Below are positions 22,944-23,114 of a stretch of DNA of 23,114 nucleotides, piece by piece. Position 1 is the stretch's first letter. Every line of letters begins with the position of its first letter. Below the pieces are notes generated by a model. The model was not told the origin of the DNA and did no database searches. It saw nothing but the letters and a program-made list of their open reading frames with translations. Position numbers and translations under genes: made by a program. The stretch is from Thermacetogenium sp. UBA5472 (GTDB taxonomy: Bacteria > Bacillota > DSM-12270 > Thermacetogeniales > Thermacetogeniaceae), in contig DIQC01000101.1 in NCBI GenBank assembly GCA_002426495.1, positions 1 through 23,114 of the forward strand, written 5' to 3'.

Positions 22944-22972
22944 GAATGGCGTTATAAGGGGATTCTTTTAGG
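22944..22972 (+). promoter_or_regulatory. CRISPR leader remnant (29 bp)
   Basis: Only 29 bp separate the cas2-dnaQ stop from repeat 1: GAATGGCGTTATAAGGGGAT then TCTTTTAGG. TTATAA at 22952-22957 could be a -10 but no -35 lies at the right distance. The functional leader may extend into the 3' end of cas2-dnaQ, or the array may be read through from the cas operon. Confidence 0.5.
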
Positions 22973-23114
22973 GTGTTCCCCGCATGGGCGGGGGTGATCC
23001 TCGAGTATGTTGCTCAGCCAGTGTTTATTTGCAGTGTTCCCCGCATGGGCGGGGGTGATCCCTAAATATGGTGCTTTCACAACTTCAAGGTTTAGTGTTC
23101 CCCGCATGGGCGGG
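22973..23114 (+). CRISPR. Type I-E CRISPR array, leader end, cut by window edge
   Basis: Repeats start at 22973, 23034 and 23095 (61-bp period). The 28-bp repeat begins GTGTTCCCCGCATGG and ends GCGGGGGTGATCC; repeats 1 and 2 are identical and the third is cut after 20 bases. Spacers 23001-23033 and 23062-23094 are both 33 bp. CCCCGC pairs with GCGGGG around an ATGG tetraloop, the hairpin expected for Cas6e cleavage; the 7 bases GTGATCC plus one more would form the 8-nt 5' handle. Orientation (GTGTTCCCC first) matches transcription on the plus strand, with cas2 at the leader side, so spacer 1 is the newest. Spacer targets cannot be read from this window. Confidence 0.98.

Overview
The window looks like a chromosomal segment of an anaerobic, probably spore-forming Firmicute (Clostridia, Peptococcaceae/Desulfotomaculum-like as a loose guess). 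The reasons are strong AGGAGG-type ribosome binding sites, sigma-A-type promoters, a GluRS gene followed directly by tRNA-Gln and tRNA-Glu, an orphan two-cluster ferredoxin, a Ku/LigD pair and many short pseudogene scars. Family names come from reading motifs by eye; no database search was possible.

Left part (1-4140), mostly minus strand: an HTH-Uma2 fusion with a very good promoter and phased GTTGATCG-type repeats; a plus-strand DUF6506-like gene; a 14-TM MFS drug exporter; an 8-Cys ferredoxin; and a HEPN-like gene whose reading frame is broken by one missing G directly after its start codon. Middle part (4194-5942): gltX, tRNA-Gln(CUG), tRNA-Glu(CUC) and a strong terminator, a compact glutamate-charging module. 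Then come a frameshifted fragment that reads as the C-terminal end of a Cas6 RNA endonuclease (6030-6156), a cupin gene, a small hydrophobic protein and a rhomboid protease.

7708-9753 holds a non-canonical pyruvate-kinase-like gene bracketed by two identical 16-bp repeats, next to imperfect intergenic repeats and a HicB antitoxin remnant lying antisense to the 3' end of the kinase gene. 9754-13033 is a ku-ligD operon for non-homologous end joining; LigD has all three domains in the order phosphoesterase-ligase-polymerase.

13424 to the end is a complete type I-E CRISPR-Cas locus in one tightly coupled operon: cas3, cse1 (casA), cse2 (casB), cas7 (casC), cas5 (casD), cas6e (casE), cas1, and a cas2 fused to a DEDDh (DnaQ-like) 3'-5' exonuclease. 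The array starts only 29 bp after the fusion gene and runs off the right edge (two full repeats, two 33-bp spacers, one cut repeat). Cas1 and Cas2-DnaQ would trim and integrate new spacers, Cas6e would process the array transcript, Cse1-Cse2-Cas7-Cas5-Cas6e would form Cascade, and Cas3 would degrade the target. The Cas2-exonuclease fusion with almost no separate leader is the most interesting system here, followed by the hidden cas6 and hicB relics.
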